A program made the translations under genes and the position numbers. The notes beneath the pieces were generated by a model, which saw nothing but the letters and a program-made list of their open reading frames with translations, did no database searches and was not told the origin of the DNA. A DNA stretch of 64,000 nucleotides from Isoetes taiwanensis (Eukaryota; Streptophyta; Lycopodiopsida; Isoetales; Isoetaceae). Location of the stretch: positions 6,586,748 to 6,650,747 of the forward strand of contig JAJEKV010000031.1 in assembly GCA_021234155.1 (NCBI GenBank), read 5' to 3'. Positions 1 through 10,804 of the stretch are shown here, piece by piece. Within the stretch, counting starts at the first letter, position 1. Every line of letters starts with the position of its first letter.

Positions 1-585
1 GCTCCAGATACTGCACCACCGTATGCATGAGAAAGGATCGAAGCACACAACACTGCTCTTCCACTTATAATCCTCTAATTCAGATGACATTCTAAGGAAT
101 TCCTGTGACCAGCAAACACCGCTACTTTGGCCTTCGTCCATTTCCCTAGTTAATTTGCGCAGGACGAACTTTTATGAAATTCTCATTCACCACAGGAACG
201 TTCCTTCACCCCCTCCACACGTTGTAATTTGTCACGGTTGGTGCAGTTTTGTCCTTTGAATGGGTAATGCATCACCAATTTGTCCCTTGAGTAGAGACAC
301 AGCTAGCCGAGCACACTCCAACCCAACCCAACAACCAATAAGTCAACCTTTCTAAAACATTCTCAATGCCTCTCGTTACCATGCCTCTTTGTGGGTGCCA
401 CAATAAGCACTACAAGGCACCCCACCTAAAAGTTTGTGGGTCCAAATTCTCACGCCTTAAACCATTGGGCTCAAAGATTATTACAATCTCAGCATTGACA
501 ACCGTTAGACCTAAGTGAGGTTAAAAGATATAACACGCAGCATCCAAAGATTATCTTGATAACTACTGAAGATTATCAATGATAA

Positions 586-621
586 TCAACAAGGTGACCT
601 AGCAAACGCACTAATGACCTG
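586..621 (+). repeat. 36-bp segment with inverted copy at 50058-50093
   Basis: The 36 bases here are found as the reverse complement at 50,058-50,093. Both copies lie next to a T-rich tract and a TGGTGCAA motif, and both neighbourhoods also carry the TATGCGCGCATA palindromes. This suggests one repeat family in opposite orientation. Confidence 0.75.
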
Positions 622-816
622 TGGTGCAATTGCAGATTCCTTTTTTGAAAACACGTAAATTCGGTATTTTTGACCTTTTTTAAAAAAAACGGGCACCAAA
701 AAAAAAGTTTCAATCCAAAAAGTACACATTTAACAGAGGGCGACATTTTTTGCTTCAAGTCAAACTAAAAAATAGTACTTTTTTTAAACACTAAAATGCA
801 AGGGAAAAGAAATATC

Positions 817-2275
817 TCTATGCGCGCATAGATATGACAGTATAATTGAATTAATATTTCACAAACGTTTTTTTAATATCAAGGGAACAATTGTTTTGCA
901 GTAACTTCTTCTTCAGTATCAAAATCAATTGAGCGCGTATAGTGTTTTGCGTGTAAAGCACTTGAGTGTTTTTCTTTGCGTGTATAGTGTTTGTCTATGC
1001 GTGCATAGACAGGCACAATTTATATTCCTTAGAAAACTCTAGGTTTGTGAAATAATCATGAAAAAGAGCTATTGATAAGATTTTTTTTGCCTCCACGCAT
1101 ATAAATAATAAGTCCATATATATGACCATTATGCTGAATAATACACTCCAAGTACAAAGACTGTGTAATTTGATATGTCCCAAAATAACATGCCACAACC
1201 CTGTGAACTTCCTCACTTTCTGGAACATTTTTCTCCTCTTCAAGATTTTGAAGGTCTTCGTATAATTTTCGTATAACCACTTGTGTTCAGAGGTTTTCTT
1301 TGTCTAAGCTCAAAACAAAGTTCTTTCAAAATATTTTTCTGTTTGTCCGTGTCCATGCGTGCGTAAGCAAAAGTTTTTTTGTTTGTCTGCGTCTATGCGC
1401 GCATAGGCAAAATCTTCTTCGTTTGTCTGCGTCTATGCGTGCATAGGCAAAAGTTTATAGGCAAAAGCTTTTTTGTTTGTCTGAGTTTATGCTCGCATAG
1501 GCAAAAGTTTTTTTTGTTTGTCTATGTAAAAACTAAAAATTTTGCGCGTTTTTGAGTCTCGGTTGTAAAAAATAAAATAAAAAACTAATAGCAACGTAAA
1601 ACAAGCACATCTGTAAAGACAACCATAAATACGAAATGCAAAAAAAAAAACTTACACATTTGAATGACAATCTAAAAAGCAAGATTGATTATATTTTAAA
1701 AAGCAAGACTGATTATATTTTAGAACTTACAAGAACGTAACAAAGCAACTAACATACAATTGACATTAAAATATTCAAAAACTCATTAACGATCTTTGCA
1801 TAAGTATATAGAAATAGTTGTATGCTTTAACAAATGCAAAGGTAAATTCCTTGCTTTGTTTTGTAAGTTTTAACTCGAGTACAACAATTACAAGTTGACT
1901 TTGTGGCATCTTTGCAAATAATAACATTTTCCAAGTTTATACACTAATGAACATAGGAACCAAAGCATAAAAGCTCATAGAGTGGACACAGACATGTTAT
2001 GCGTGCATAGAATGAATGAAATAAACTAGCTACCTGTCTATGCGCGCATGGCCAGGAGTTTCTAAATAGTATGCCCTGTCTATGAGCGCATGGGCGAGCA
2101 CCTACAATTATAAGCGTCTATCCTATACATTCACAGGCTAGAGTTTTAGAATATATTGTTTGTTTATGCATGCATAGACAAACAACAAATTTTAAACTCT
2201 CGCCTATGCGCGCATAGACCATAGTTAAATTTTTAGCAACAAAGTTTAAAAGCTTTTGCCTATGCTCCCGTAGAC
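817..2275. repeat. Cluster of dispersed palindromes, core TATGCGCGCATA
   Basis: Near-identical short palindromes of the form GTCTATGCGCGCATAGAC occur at about 817, 992, 1351, 1391, 1431, 1486, 1997, 2035, 2077, 2161, 2202 and 2257. Variants change one or two central bases, often on both sides so that the symmetry is kept. They are not in tandem: unrelated AT-rich sequence separates them. Single variants occur at about 5,469 and several near 49.36-49.70 kb. Confidence 0.85.
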
Positions 2276-2889
2276 AACAGGTAATTTCTTAATATCATTT
2301 TCCATTGAATGGTACAGAATGAAAATAGCTACTACATAAGGAAAAGCTTTTAGAGAGATGAAGAAGTTTTTTTAAAGCCCCCGTGGTCCTTCAAAGCTTC
2401 AAGAAATAATTGAATCCTAGATCTTTATGAATTATAACAACAGTATAACAATCTTTCTTGAGCATGGGTAGAAACTACCAAAATATAAAAAAAGGCGATG
2501 AATCCTGTTCAGATCTCAGCAAAAGTGGGTTTTATCTGCAATTTTTTATGACCAGAATTACAATAACGAATAAAGAACCTGCAAAACGACCTCCAATTAG
2601 TTGCAAAACGACTGCAATATTATCATAACTTAGTTGTGAATTGGACAAAAACATTCACCTATTTCCATAAAATCTTGTGTTGTAGCTTAAAACACATTCG
2701 ATTCAAGAAAAACAACTGTAGCCTGCCACCGAGATAACAGAGTAAACAGATGATAGCAGCCAAACGGGTGCTCCTACATCTGCGAGTACCAATAAACAGT
2801 GCTGCATCCAATCTCATGGTTAAGCAAATAAATAGCACCTTTATTTACAAATGCGTACCTTTATTTAAAAATGCATACTTTCCCATCAG

Positions 2890-3087
2890 GACGCGATTGA
2901 GGATGAATTTCATACCCTCCAGATCTGCCCGGCATTTGCCCATATCCGAGAGAGGTATGTTCGACTACTAGTGCCTGGCCAGCCGTTGCATCAGTTATTG
3001 ACTACGGCGTCAGTGGGTTTGTTGGGGTCATACCTCCAGGAGGTTATGGATGCACAGACTCGTTTGTGTCCTACGGGACGGTCTTGA
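2890..3087 (+). pseudogene. LINE ORF2 C-terminal fragment
   Basis: One frame is open for 65 codons to a TGA at 3085. It carries the C-terminal signature of plant LINE ORF2 proteins, an EDEFH...CP motif followed by an IRERY segment. Further on it reads GLLGSYLQEVMD, closely matching the ORF2 tail of the minus-strand LINE at 55,756-56,085 (GLLGSYLREVMD). No endonuclease or reverse transcriptase sequence lies upstream, so this is a 5'-truncated remnant. It encodes no functional protein by itself. Confidence 0.7.
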
Positions 3088-3089
3088 AC

Positions 3090-4200
3090 TGTCCTATCAC
3101 ACTGACCCCAAATTTTGGTCCACAGTTGTTTTTTAGTTGTACGGAAGTGTTGTTTTATGCCAAAAACAACACCAAAATGGCCCCAAAAGTCCACGTGGCC
3201 CGTTTATCCGGATTTGCACAAAGAGACAGTGGTTTTTTTGGCAGAAATTTCCCACGGTGGTCTTTTGGCAGAAAAATCCACGCGTAGAAAAAATTGATAT
3301 AGTTTTTGTGAATTTTTGTCAACGTGTACTTTTTTCCTTCGCTGTTGTTTTTTGTAAAACCACGCGTTGTTTAGCTTTAAAATAGCATGCGTAGGTTTTA
3401 ATTTTACTACACCTGAAAAACTAAATTACAACACTAGAAATAAAGAACTATAAAAAACGAACACGTAGGAAATAGAAAAATAATATTTTCAAATGTTATT
3501 TTTCTCAATATGGACACGTCGTTTCAAGTGTTGTTTTTGCAAAATTAAGAAAACCACGCATGGCTCTTTTTTAACTTGCGAAACACTACATGTGTTATTG
3601 AAATCTAGCTATTGTTTTCCTAAAATAAGGACATGTAAAAAGTAATATAATAACACGTAGAAAAAAACGTGAGTTTCTATTGTGGTTGTTTAACTAATGA
3701 GATATTGACATGTGGCATACTTTTTAAATAAAAAAAAACATTATTCTAGCTAATCAATTATGGACACGTGGCATACTTTTGAAATTAAAAAAACATTATT
3801 ATTACACGTAGGAAAAACAAGGTATTGTTTCTAATATATCTTCTAACAAATCAAATGTTGACACGTGGCACATTTAAAAAAAAAAAAATACTATAGACCA
3901 CAATTTAAAAGCTAATATATTATAATTTAAAAGCTAATATGCATTTTAAGAAATAGAATATTGCAGGTTGCAAGAATAGGTCCTTAAACACGTCTAAGTG
4001 GTTCTTAATTTTTTTAATATTAACCATTAGCCTAGATACAAACAAAATAAATGCCACTAAAACCATACAAATCATGAATAGAAATCATGAAGGCTCAATT
4101 TAAAACAACTAGATCCGTTTTATTGAAAAGAAAAGAGAGTGGCTACATATGATTCATCAAAGATAAACAAGAATATTATATAATAATACAGCTTTTTTGG
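3090..4200. other. AT-rich region with degenerate ACACGTGGCA-type repeats
   Basis: No gene was seen. A motif resembling GACACGTGGCATACTTTT recurs at about 3,707, 3,764 and 3,859 with A-rich spacers, looking like a degenerate minisatellite. Shorter CACGTAGG/CACGTGG motifs continue upstream to about 3,190. Confidence 0.5.
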
Positions 4201-4232
4201 GCTCTTGAAGAGCTTTTCTATAATTTTGCATA

Positions 4233-4320
4233 GAATAGGTGCCTTGCATAGGAACCCTTGCTTTCTTAACAGACCAGAATAGGTCCCTTGCATAGGAACC
4301 CTTGCTTTCTTAACAGGCCA
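4233..4320. repeat. 44-bp tandem duplication
   Basis: Two adjacent copies with a 44-bp period both contain CTTGCATAGGAACCCTTGCT and differ by only a couple of bases. Confidence 0.85.
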
Positions 4321-6097
4321 GATTTAACCGACCTCCTGGCCAAGGTATTAAGCAGATCAACAAAGATATACTCAAGAATTATCACAAAAGCTCTTGAATT
4401 TATAGTTATCACTGTATTGATAAAAATCTTCCTAGATACTTGGCCAAACTCGCCAAGAATTAGATCAATAGGATGCTGATGCAAATTCACTTCAATTTCT
4501 AGAAGCTTTCTGGAAGATTGTTTCTCACAGCAGAAGATATGAACTGACAAACATGGCAGACATTCATTCTTCATGAACCATCTCTGATACTTCCTTCATC
4601 GACGCTTCTATCATTGCCTTGAAACCTAGTTTCGAAGTATTATTCACAACTGCACATCCGGAAAGGGTTTTTTTTTGCCATAGCACAGAAAGTATGCAGA
4701 TTTTCGGCTGCCATATGCAGATCCAGAAAGTTTTTAAGTTTGATATCTTGCTGCAACATGCAAAACTGAAGTACATAATAAAGCCACAGGCCGGATTTGA
4801 AGCCACTGTCATTTGGCACAATAGAGCAAATCGGCCATCTGCAAACAAAAATTCGCCCATGCTAGGTTAGAATAACTTCTTTTGTATCAGAGTGTTGTTA
4901 CATGAATTTTTCAGCCAAACCTGGTCATAGTAAGATCTTCCAATCAGGAACCTGAACCCCTTCCATTTCGGAAGCATGCAAAGCAGCCACAGGTCTCTGG
5001 CTAGGGCTGCCGTTCAGGCGCCACAACCACTACCACAATCCCTGTTTTAGATAAATAGCCAGATGTTGTGATTGATTCGAAGAAGAAAAATGAAAAGGAA
5101 CAAGAAAGGGAGAATCTGAGGAAGAGCTTCACCAGATGTTAAGGCCATAGCTGGAAGAAAGTCCCACGCCGGCGCCAGCGCAGCGCCATTGCCATTGCTA
5201 GAACAAGCTGCCGATCTTGTTTCTTCGAAACTCTAGTCGCAGATGCAAAAACTAGGTAAAAGGGGCGCAGCAGCATAAAACTTAGGCGGGAAAAATAAAA
5301 GGGTTCTTATTCTAAGCCAATAAGATTGAAGGACGGAGATCAAGATCTGTGGGCATTGATCTAGGTTGCCCTTAATCTCAACCATTAATTATCAGAGCCA
5401 ATAAAATCATAGGATGTGGATCAAGATCCCTGCCGTTCATCTTCACCGTTGAATAAAGACAAATTTACCATGCGTGCATAAAAATATGGGAGTTGTTTTT
5501 CATCGTGAAGAAAATATAGGGCCCCTATTAGTATTTTTATTTTTTATTTTTTGCTAGACATTCTAACTCCAACTCTCCATTTACCTATAATGTACTTGCA
5601 ATTCAAATGTTGCTTTGCGGAATGGCCATACCATCATGGGCATTCCCATGCTTACACTCTCAAGGGGTGAAAATAATCTGGCCCTGATTTTGGCGATATC
5701 ATCGCATGGTATTTTGTAGGTCTTATGGTTGAATCTTGTGAGTCCAAATTGAGAGCTTCTAACCCTGCAACATTTCGAACAGACCAGGAGGAAAGGAAAT
5801 GAATATGACAAATGCATGTCCAATAATACAGGCGCCATGTATAATACAAGGTAAACTGGGCTATGATATGATCAATCCTCTGTACTTCTAAAGCGATTCT
5901 CTGGATAACCCTTGAAACATTCTTTACAAAGTCAGGTCTACAAACCCATAGGAAATAAATGTTAGAGGTATAATGGGATCTTGATGTCGTTACACTTGCG
6001 ATACAAAGAGCATGGAAAAGATGATGTGGCCCTCCAATTGGTGACATGGCATGCCAAGTAAGCAAGGTCAATTTTTTACTAGGCCACTAAAGAAAAG
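4321..6097. other. Intergenic region, no gene recognised
   Basis: Several ORFs of 80-140 codons exist on both strands, the longest on the minus strand at 5,652-6,071. None has a motif, composition or splice context that I recognise. The stretch 5,040-5,300 is purine-rich on the plus strand. I see nothing supportable. Confidence 0.4.
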
Positions 6098-6139
6098 ATG
6101 TACATCTTTGGTTTTTCATGGGGTGGCGTTGGCAAATTT

Positions 6140-6620
6140 TGGGTGACATGGCACCTAGAATCCAGCATGCCAAGGTGGCTCAAATATGCCACCTTGGCAC
6201 CAACATGCCAAGGTGGCTCAACCATGCCACGTGGCATCCAACATGCCAATATGGCTCAAACATGCCACCTAGGCTCCAACATGCCAAGGTGGTTCCAACA
6301 TGCCACCTAAGCTCCAACATGCCACCTAGGCTCCAACATGCCAAGGTGGCTCAACCATACCACATGGGCTCCAATGTGCCAAGGTGGCTCAAACATGCCA
6401 CCTTGGCGCCAACATGCCAAGGTGGCTCAACCATGCCACGTGGCATCCAACATGCCAATATGCCTCAAACACGACACCTAGGCTCCAACATGCCAAGGTG
6501 GTTCCAACATGCCACCTAAGCTCCAACATGCCACCTAGGCTCCAACATGGCATGTTTGAGCCACCTTGGCACCACGTGGCATGTTTGAGCCACCTTGGCA
6601 CCTAGGTGGCATGTTTGAGC
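6140..6620. repeat. Minisatellite of CATGCCAAGGTGGC-type units
   Basis: Units of roughly 20-38 bp alternate CATGCCAAGGTGGCTC with CATGCCACCTAGGCTC and close variants. A higher-order block of about 230 bp is repeated (6,165-6,395 and 6,398-6,540). At 6,545-6,620 the same words appear reverse-complemented, so the array ends in an inverted arm. Long ORFs here on both strands result from the periodicity. The array abuts the truncated LTR of the chromovirus array. Confidence 0.9.
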
Positions 6621-7278
6621 TTTCCATGATTTCCGATCATCATAGCTCCTCAGGATCATGTTATGCAAACAGCAGCAAGCAAGAGAAACTTTTACAATCT
6701 TATCTGATTTCTGCCATACTTTTAGCTTAATCCACCTCTCAGGTTCTAATCTGCTATTCCAATCACTTCTGGTATGGTTTAAATGATCAGCTCCTTAGAA
6801 TTCATTAGATCTATGATGCTTTTGCAAGCTTTTTATATGCAATCATTAAATACTTACATATACAATCATGCAAGTTAATTCATATCCATGCACTTTTAGA
6901 TTAACTCTAAATCAATACTAAGTTTCATAACAATCCTACTGCATCAACACAATTCAGCATGCACAATTTTGCTACGCTAGAAAAACCCCAGGTGTAAGGC
7001 TTGATCCCCACCTGGAATCCCGCTTGTTGCTTTTTTTCATAACTCAACACGCTCCCAGAGCTCTGCACGCGATTCGCTCCTTCAGCAATCCCTCTGTAAT
7101 CAATCTTTTCCCAATGCTTTTCTCTTACTTATATTTATTTTTAACCATAGTATTCCATCCGTATAATCTCTACATATACGACGTATTTCTCTGCATGCGT
7201 GATATTTTAATTAATATCCCTTTGCATCTTTTAAATAAAATAATCCACAATTTACCTCAAAATCCTAGGTCCGTTCCG
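6621..7278 (-). mobile_element. Truncated chromovirus LTR (3' LTR of copy A)
   Basis: From about 6,621 the sequence matches the last 660 bp of the intact LTR ending at 13,339. About 1.9 kb of the LTR is missing on the left, so the target-site duplication of the array cannot be read on this side. The break point AGCTTTCC follows directly on the minisatellite. Confidence 0.85.
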
Positions 7279-7382
7279 GTCTCTCCTCCAAAAATTCAAC
7301 CCATGTCCTCATGGGCATCTCTCGAAAACTCACGAAGAATCCAATTGGCATCTTCCCATGTGGCATCTTCCTCGGGACACCC

Positions 7383-8673
7383 GCCCATTGAACAAAAATC
7401 TATGTATTGTTAAGCCTCCTTAAGCGGCAGGTTTCCTCTCGCGAGAATCACGTTACGGTGGGGGGGTACAGAAAGTTCTCCCCAACACTAAATCATCGTC
7501 CCCTAGCATATGGGAAGGATCAAAAACATACTTCCTCAAGTTACTCACATGGAAAACGTTATGTACTTTCAAGTGCGAGGGCAACTCCAACCTATAAGCC
7601 ACTTTGCCAATACGTTCCAAAATTTCATACTGGACCAAGCATACCTAGGAGCCCATTTACCCGCACTTTTAAATGCCGTGAGCTCTGCTTGGGATTAATC
7701 CTCAAGAACACATAATCCCCTTTTGAAATTCAAGTGGTCCACGTCTCTTATTTGCATCTCTTGTTTACTGTCTATTTTTTTGTGCCACGATAAAAATTTG
7801 TCGAAGTCTCCTTAACTGAGCTTCCATGTCCTCCGCTACTTCATTAGCTGCTTCAACATTGCATTGAGGATCTCTCCAATTAAGAGGACAACGACACTCC
7901 TTACCATACATTGCCTCAAAAGGACTCATTTTAATGGAATCTTGATAAGTGTTATTGTATGCAAACTCAGCCAAATACAAATAAGAATCCCATACCTTTG
8001 GTTGACTAGGCACATACATTCTGAGCATATCCTCCAAGATTTGATTAACTCGCTCAACTTGGCCATCTGCTTGAGGACGATAAGATGTACTGGCATATAA
8101 CTTAGTGCCAATATTTTGAAATAACCCTTGCCAAAATTGGCTCATAAACTTTGTATCTCGATCTGATGAAATAGTGGCCGGCATCCCATGCAATCTGAAA
8201 ATCTCCTTAACAAATAACTTAGCAATATCCATTGCCGTAGCAGTAGTCTTCGTAGGCATAAAATGGGCCTGCTTGGTTAGTCGGTCAACCACAACATAGA
8301 TTGCATCATAACCTGAACGTGTCCGGGGAAGCTCAACAATGAAGTCCATGGAAATACTCTCCCACTTAGAAAATGGAATTACTAAAGGTTGTAATTCTCC
8401 AAGCTCTCTAAACCTTGATGCTTTTACCTTCTGACAAGATAAACACCTAGCCACGTACTCCTTAACCATCTTCTTTTGACCGGGCCAAAAGAAATTCTGG
8501 CGCATTTTCCTCAAAGTTTTGTGTACCCCTGGGTGGCCCGCCAAAGGACTATCATGTGCTTCATATAGCAACCTCAATCTCAACTCATGATCATTAGGAA
8601 TACACATACGGCCATTATAATATAAAACTCCTTTGGACAATGCATACCTCGGAAAATCTTGAGGGTTCTCCAA
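7383..8673 (-). pseudogene. Copy A integrase and broken chromodomain
   Basis: The first 302 codons (7,765-8,673) hold the HHCC zinc domain (GHPGVHK ... CLSCQ) and the DDE core (SMDFIVELP, SSDRDTKF and the Glu in DGQVERVN). Beyond 7,765 several indels break the frame. The chromodomain that is intact in copy D is therefore unreadable here. Chromodomains of this family direct integration to marked chromatin. Confidence 0.85.
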
Positions 8674-9222
8674 ACAGGTGCAAAATATGAATCATTCCTC
8701 AACTTGCTAAGAATATCTGCATCCCATTGCCCTTGTAACACACTAATAGAGGTTAAAAATGACCTTCGAGACAAAGCATCAGCAATCACATTTTCTTTGC
8801 CAGGTTGATATTCAATTTCAAAATCATACTCTTCCCTTAGTTGCATCCACCTCCTTTGCCTATTATTCAAATATGGCTGTTTTGCAAAATACTTCAAATT
8901 TTGGTGGTCAGTCTTCAAAAAGAAACGACGACCCAATAAATAATGTCTCCATACCCTTAAGGCATGGATAATGGCCAACATTTCTAGATCATGCACTGGG
9001 TAATTTTATTCAGCAGGAGACAACTTACGAGATATATAAGCACAAACTCGGCCATCCCGCAAAGAAGACTCCTCCTACAGCTTTCCCAGAAGCATCAGTG
9101 ACTACATGGAAGGGTATATTCATGTCTGTAATCCTTAAAATTGGTGCACTAATCAAAACATCCTTTAACTTTGGACTATCAGTCCAATGCAAATCATTCT
9201 TCTTACCCAACAAAGAAGTCAA
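8580..9222 (-). pseudogene. Copy A RNase H region
   Basis: The sequence continues after the reverse transcriptase with the VVTDASGKAVGGV start of RNase H, LSPAE-stop (TAA in place of a sense codon), HDLEMLAIIHALRVWRHYL, KTDHQNLKYF and ADALSRR. The TAA lies in the middle of the domain. A frameshift follows the APVW segment near 8,670, separating it from integrase. Copy A also has a small local change near 9,050-9,070 compared with copy D. Confidence 0.85.
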
Positions 9223-9261
9223 AGGAGCAGCAATCTTTGCAAATTTAGGAACAAATTTGCG

Positions 9262-10038
9262 TTAATACCCCGCTAATCCCAAAAATGATCTTACCTCTTT
9301 CACTGTCTTTGGTGTGGGCCAATCTCTAACTGCCTCAATTTTAGAAGGATCTGGCTCTAATCCCTTTTCTGAAATTACATGCCCAAGATATACCAATCTA
9401 GTTTGTGCAAAAGAACACTTAGATAGCTTACCATACAACTTTTCTCGTCGCAAAATAGCTAATGTCTGTTTTACATGTTCCACATGCTCCTCTAATGTCC
9501 TGCAATATACCAAAATATCATCAAAGAAAACCAATATAAACTTATCCAGGAAAGATCGGATTATCTCATTCATTAGGCGCATAAAAGTGGCAGGAGCATT
9601 TGTCAACCTAAACGGCATTACAACATACTCGTAATGTCTGTAGCGTGTCCTAAAGGCAGTCTTATAAATATCTGTATCCTTGATCTGGATCTGATGATAT
9701 CCAGATCGTAGATCAATTTTTGTGAAATACTTAGCTTGTCCCAACTGATCAAATAACCCATCAACCCTAGGCAATGCATATCTATTCTTCACTGTAATCT
9801 GGTTAAGCATGCGGTAATCAATACACAATCTTAATGTGCCATCCTTCTTTTTTACAAACAAAACTGGCGCACCAAATGGCGAAACACTCGGCCGTATAAA
9901 CCCTTGTTCCAATAATTCCGCTAACTGTTTCTTCAATTCGGCCATCTCTAATGCATGAAATCTATATGGTGGCCTTGATGTGGGTTCAGCCCCAGGAACA
10001 AGTTCTATCTCATGATCTACCATTCTATGTGGAGGCAA
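9262..10038 (-). pseudogene. Copy A reverse transcriptase
   Basis: A 258-codon open frame covers the polymerase fingers and palm: [38 protein letters not shown] (Arg where most families have Gly) and the catalytic VFFDDILVY, a variant of the YxDD box. It ends exactly at GLAGY-stop, where homologues continue with another Tyr and RKF. A Tyr codon has become TAA. The enzyme would copy element RNA into DNA in the virus-like particle, but this copy cannot make the full polyprotein. Confidence 0.9.
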
Positions 10039-10717
10039 TTCTTAAGAAACATATCAGAAAACTCATCCAATACTTTCTCGGATGGTTGTTCTTGTAACTT
10101 CTGCGGTGTACAAAATGAATCTAACAACAATGCACATCCCATTCTTATGCAATCCTTCTTAATCTGTTTCTTAAAACTTTTCCGGGACAAAGGTGTAACC
10201 ACTAATGACGAAGGCAATCCTTCCAGCACATGCTTATCTCCATTAGGACTTTGACATGTAACTGTTTGCTCTATGTAATCAATGCAAGCTTTATGTGGCC
10301 TCAACCACGACATTCCTAGAATAGCATCATACTTCCCTAGGCTCAATACTTCAAAACTAGTATGGGACTCAAGATCTCCTACTTGGAATTCAAGATTGTC
10401 TACCTTAGCATAAGAAGTCTTAATTTTACCATCATCCAACTCCACGTATCTAGGGTCCCGGCTAATCATATTCAAATCTAGTTTCTTTGCTAGCCTTGGG
10501 GAAATAAAACAATGTGTACTACCACAATCAATAAGAAAGAGAACAGGAACTCCATGAATAATACTTCCCCCTTAGTGTCCTTTAACACCTTCTCTACTGC
10601 CTTGTCAGCTGTTGTCTTTTGTTGCGATGCACTCTGCTGCAACACTCGCTGGATAGCCTGCAAGATATCGGCTATATCAGAGGTTCCACTAGGCCCAGCT
10701 CCTCCTGGGGAACTCAT
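10017..10717 (-). pseudogene. Copy A gag remnant and aspartic protease
   Basis: An ATG at 10,717 opens a gag-like N-terminus of about 50 residues (MSSPGGAGPSG..., glutamine- and alanine-rich, probably coiled-coil). It then meets the protease only after a -1 frame change at a GGGGG run, with a TAA just upstream in the protease frame. The protease has the LIDCGSTHCFI active-site segment, with Cys in place of the usual Ser/Thr after Asp, and the later ILGMSWL motif. No capsid or CCHC zinc knuckle is present. The end of the frame is shifted relative to reverse transcriptase, with a TAA at the junction. Confidence 0.8.
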
Positions 10718-10789
10718 CTCTACAAGAATCGGAACCTTATCAAATATCATCAATAATCAAAAATCTCATAATCCACTAACCAGAACTTT

Positions 10790-10801
10790 GCTCTGATACC
10801 A
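10790..10801 (-). promoter_or_regulatory. Primer-binding site of copy A
   Basis: On the minus strand the sequence reads TGGTATCAGAGC, the complement of the 3' end of plant initiator Met-tRNA, a few bases inside the LTR edge. It marks the 5' end of the internal domain. Confidence 0.92.
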
Positions 10802-10804
10802 AAC

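Larger units (their letters stand above)
1..2885. other. AT-rich intergenic region, no gene seen
   Basis: No reading frame here has a recognisable motif, and the short ORFs look random in AT-rich DNA. The only structure is the dispersed palindrome family at 817-2275 and a 36-bp segment at 586-621 that recurs inverted near 50 kb. Confidence 0.6.
7279..10804 (-). mobile_element. Ty3/gypsy chromovirus internal domain, copy A
   Basis: Reading on the minus strand the order is primer-binding site, short gag remnant, aspartic protease, reverse transcriptase, RNase H, integrase, chromodomain, polypurine tract. This order, with integrase after RNase H, defines Ty3/gypsy. The domain is only about 3.5 kb because the capsid and zinc-knuckle parts of gag are absent. 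It is nearly identical to copy D. Its last 400 bp (7,383-7,765) carry extra indels compared with D that break the chromodomain frame. Confidence 0.93.

Noticed and set aside
6118-6605. ORFs up to 133 codons on both strands rich in Met-Pro-His-Trp
   Set aside because: They read through a minisatellite whose period keeps frames open; no protein signal.
7024-7413. Plus-strand ORF with hydrophobic N-terminus, recurring at 13,175, 30,646, 37,077 and 43,181
   Set aside because: It is the U3 end of each chromovirus LTR read on the wrong strand; recurrence follows from the repeat.
9314-9634. Plus-strand 106-codon ORF, also at 39,328
   Set aside because: Antisense shadow of reverse transcriptase.
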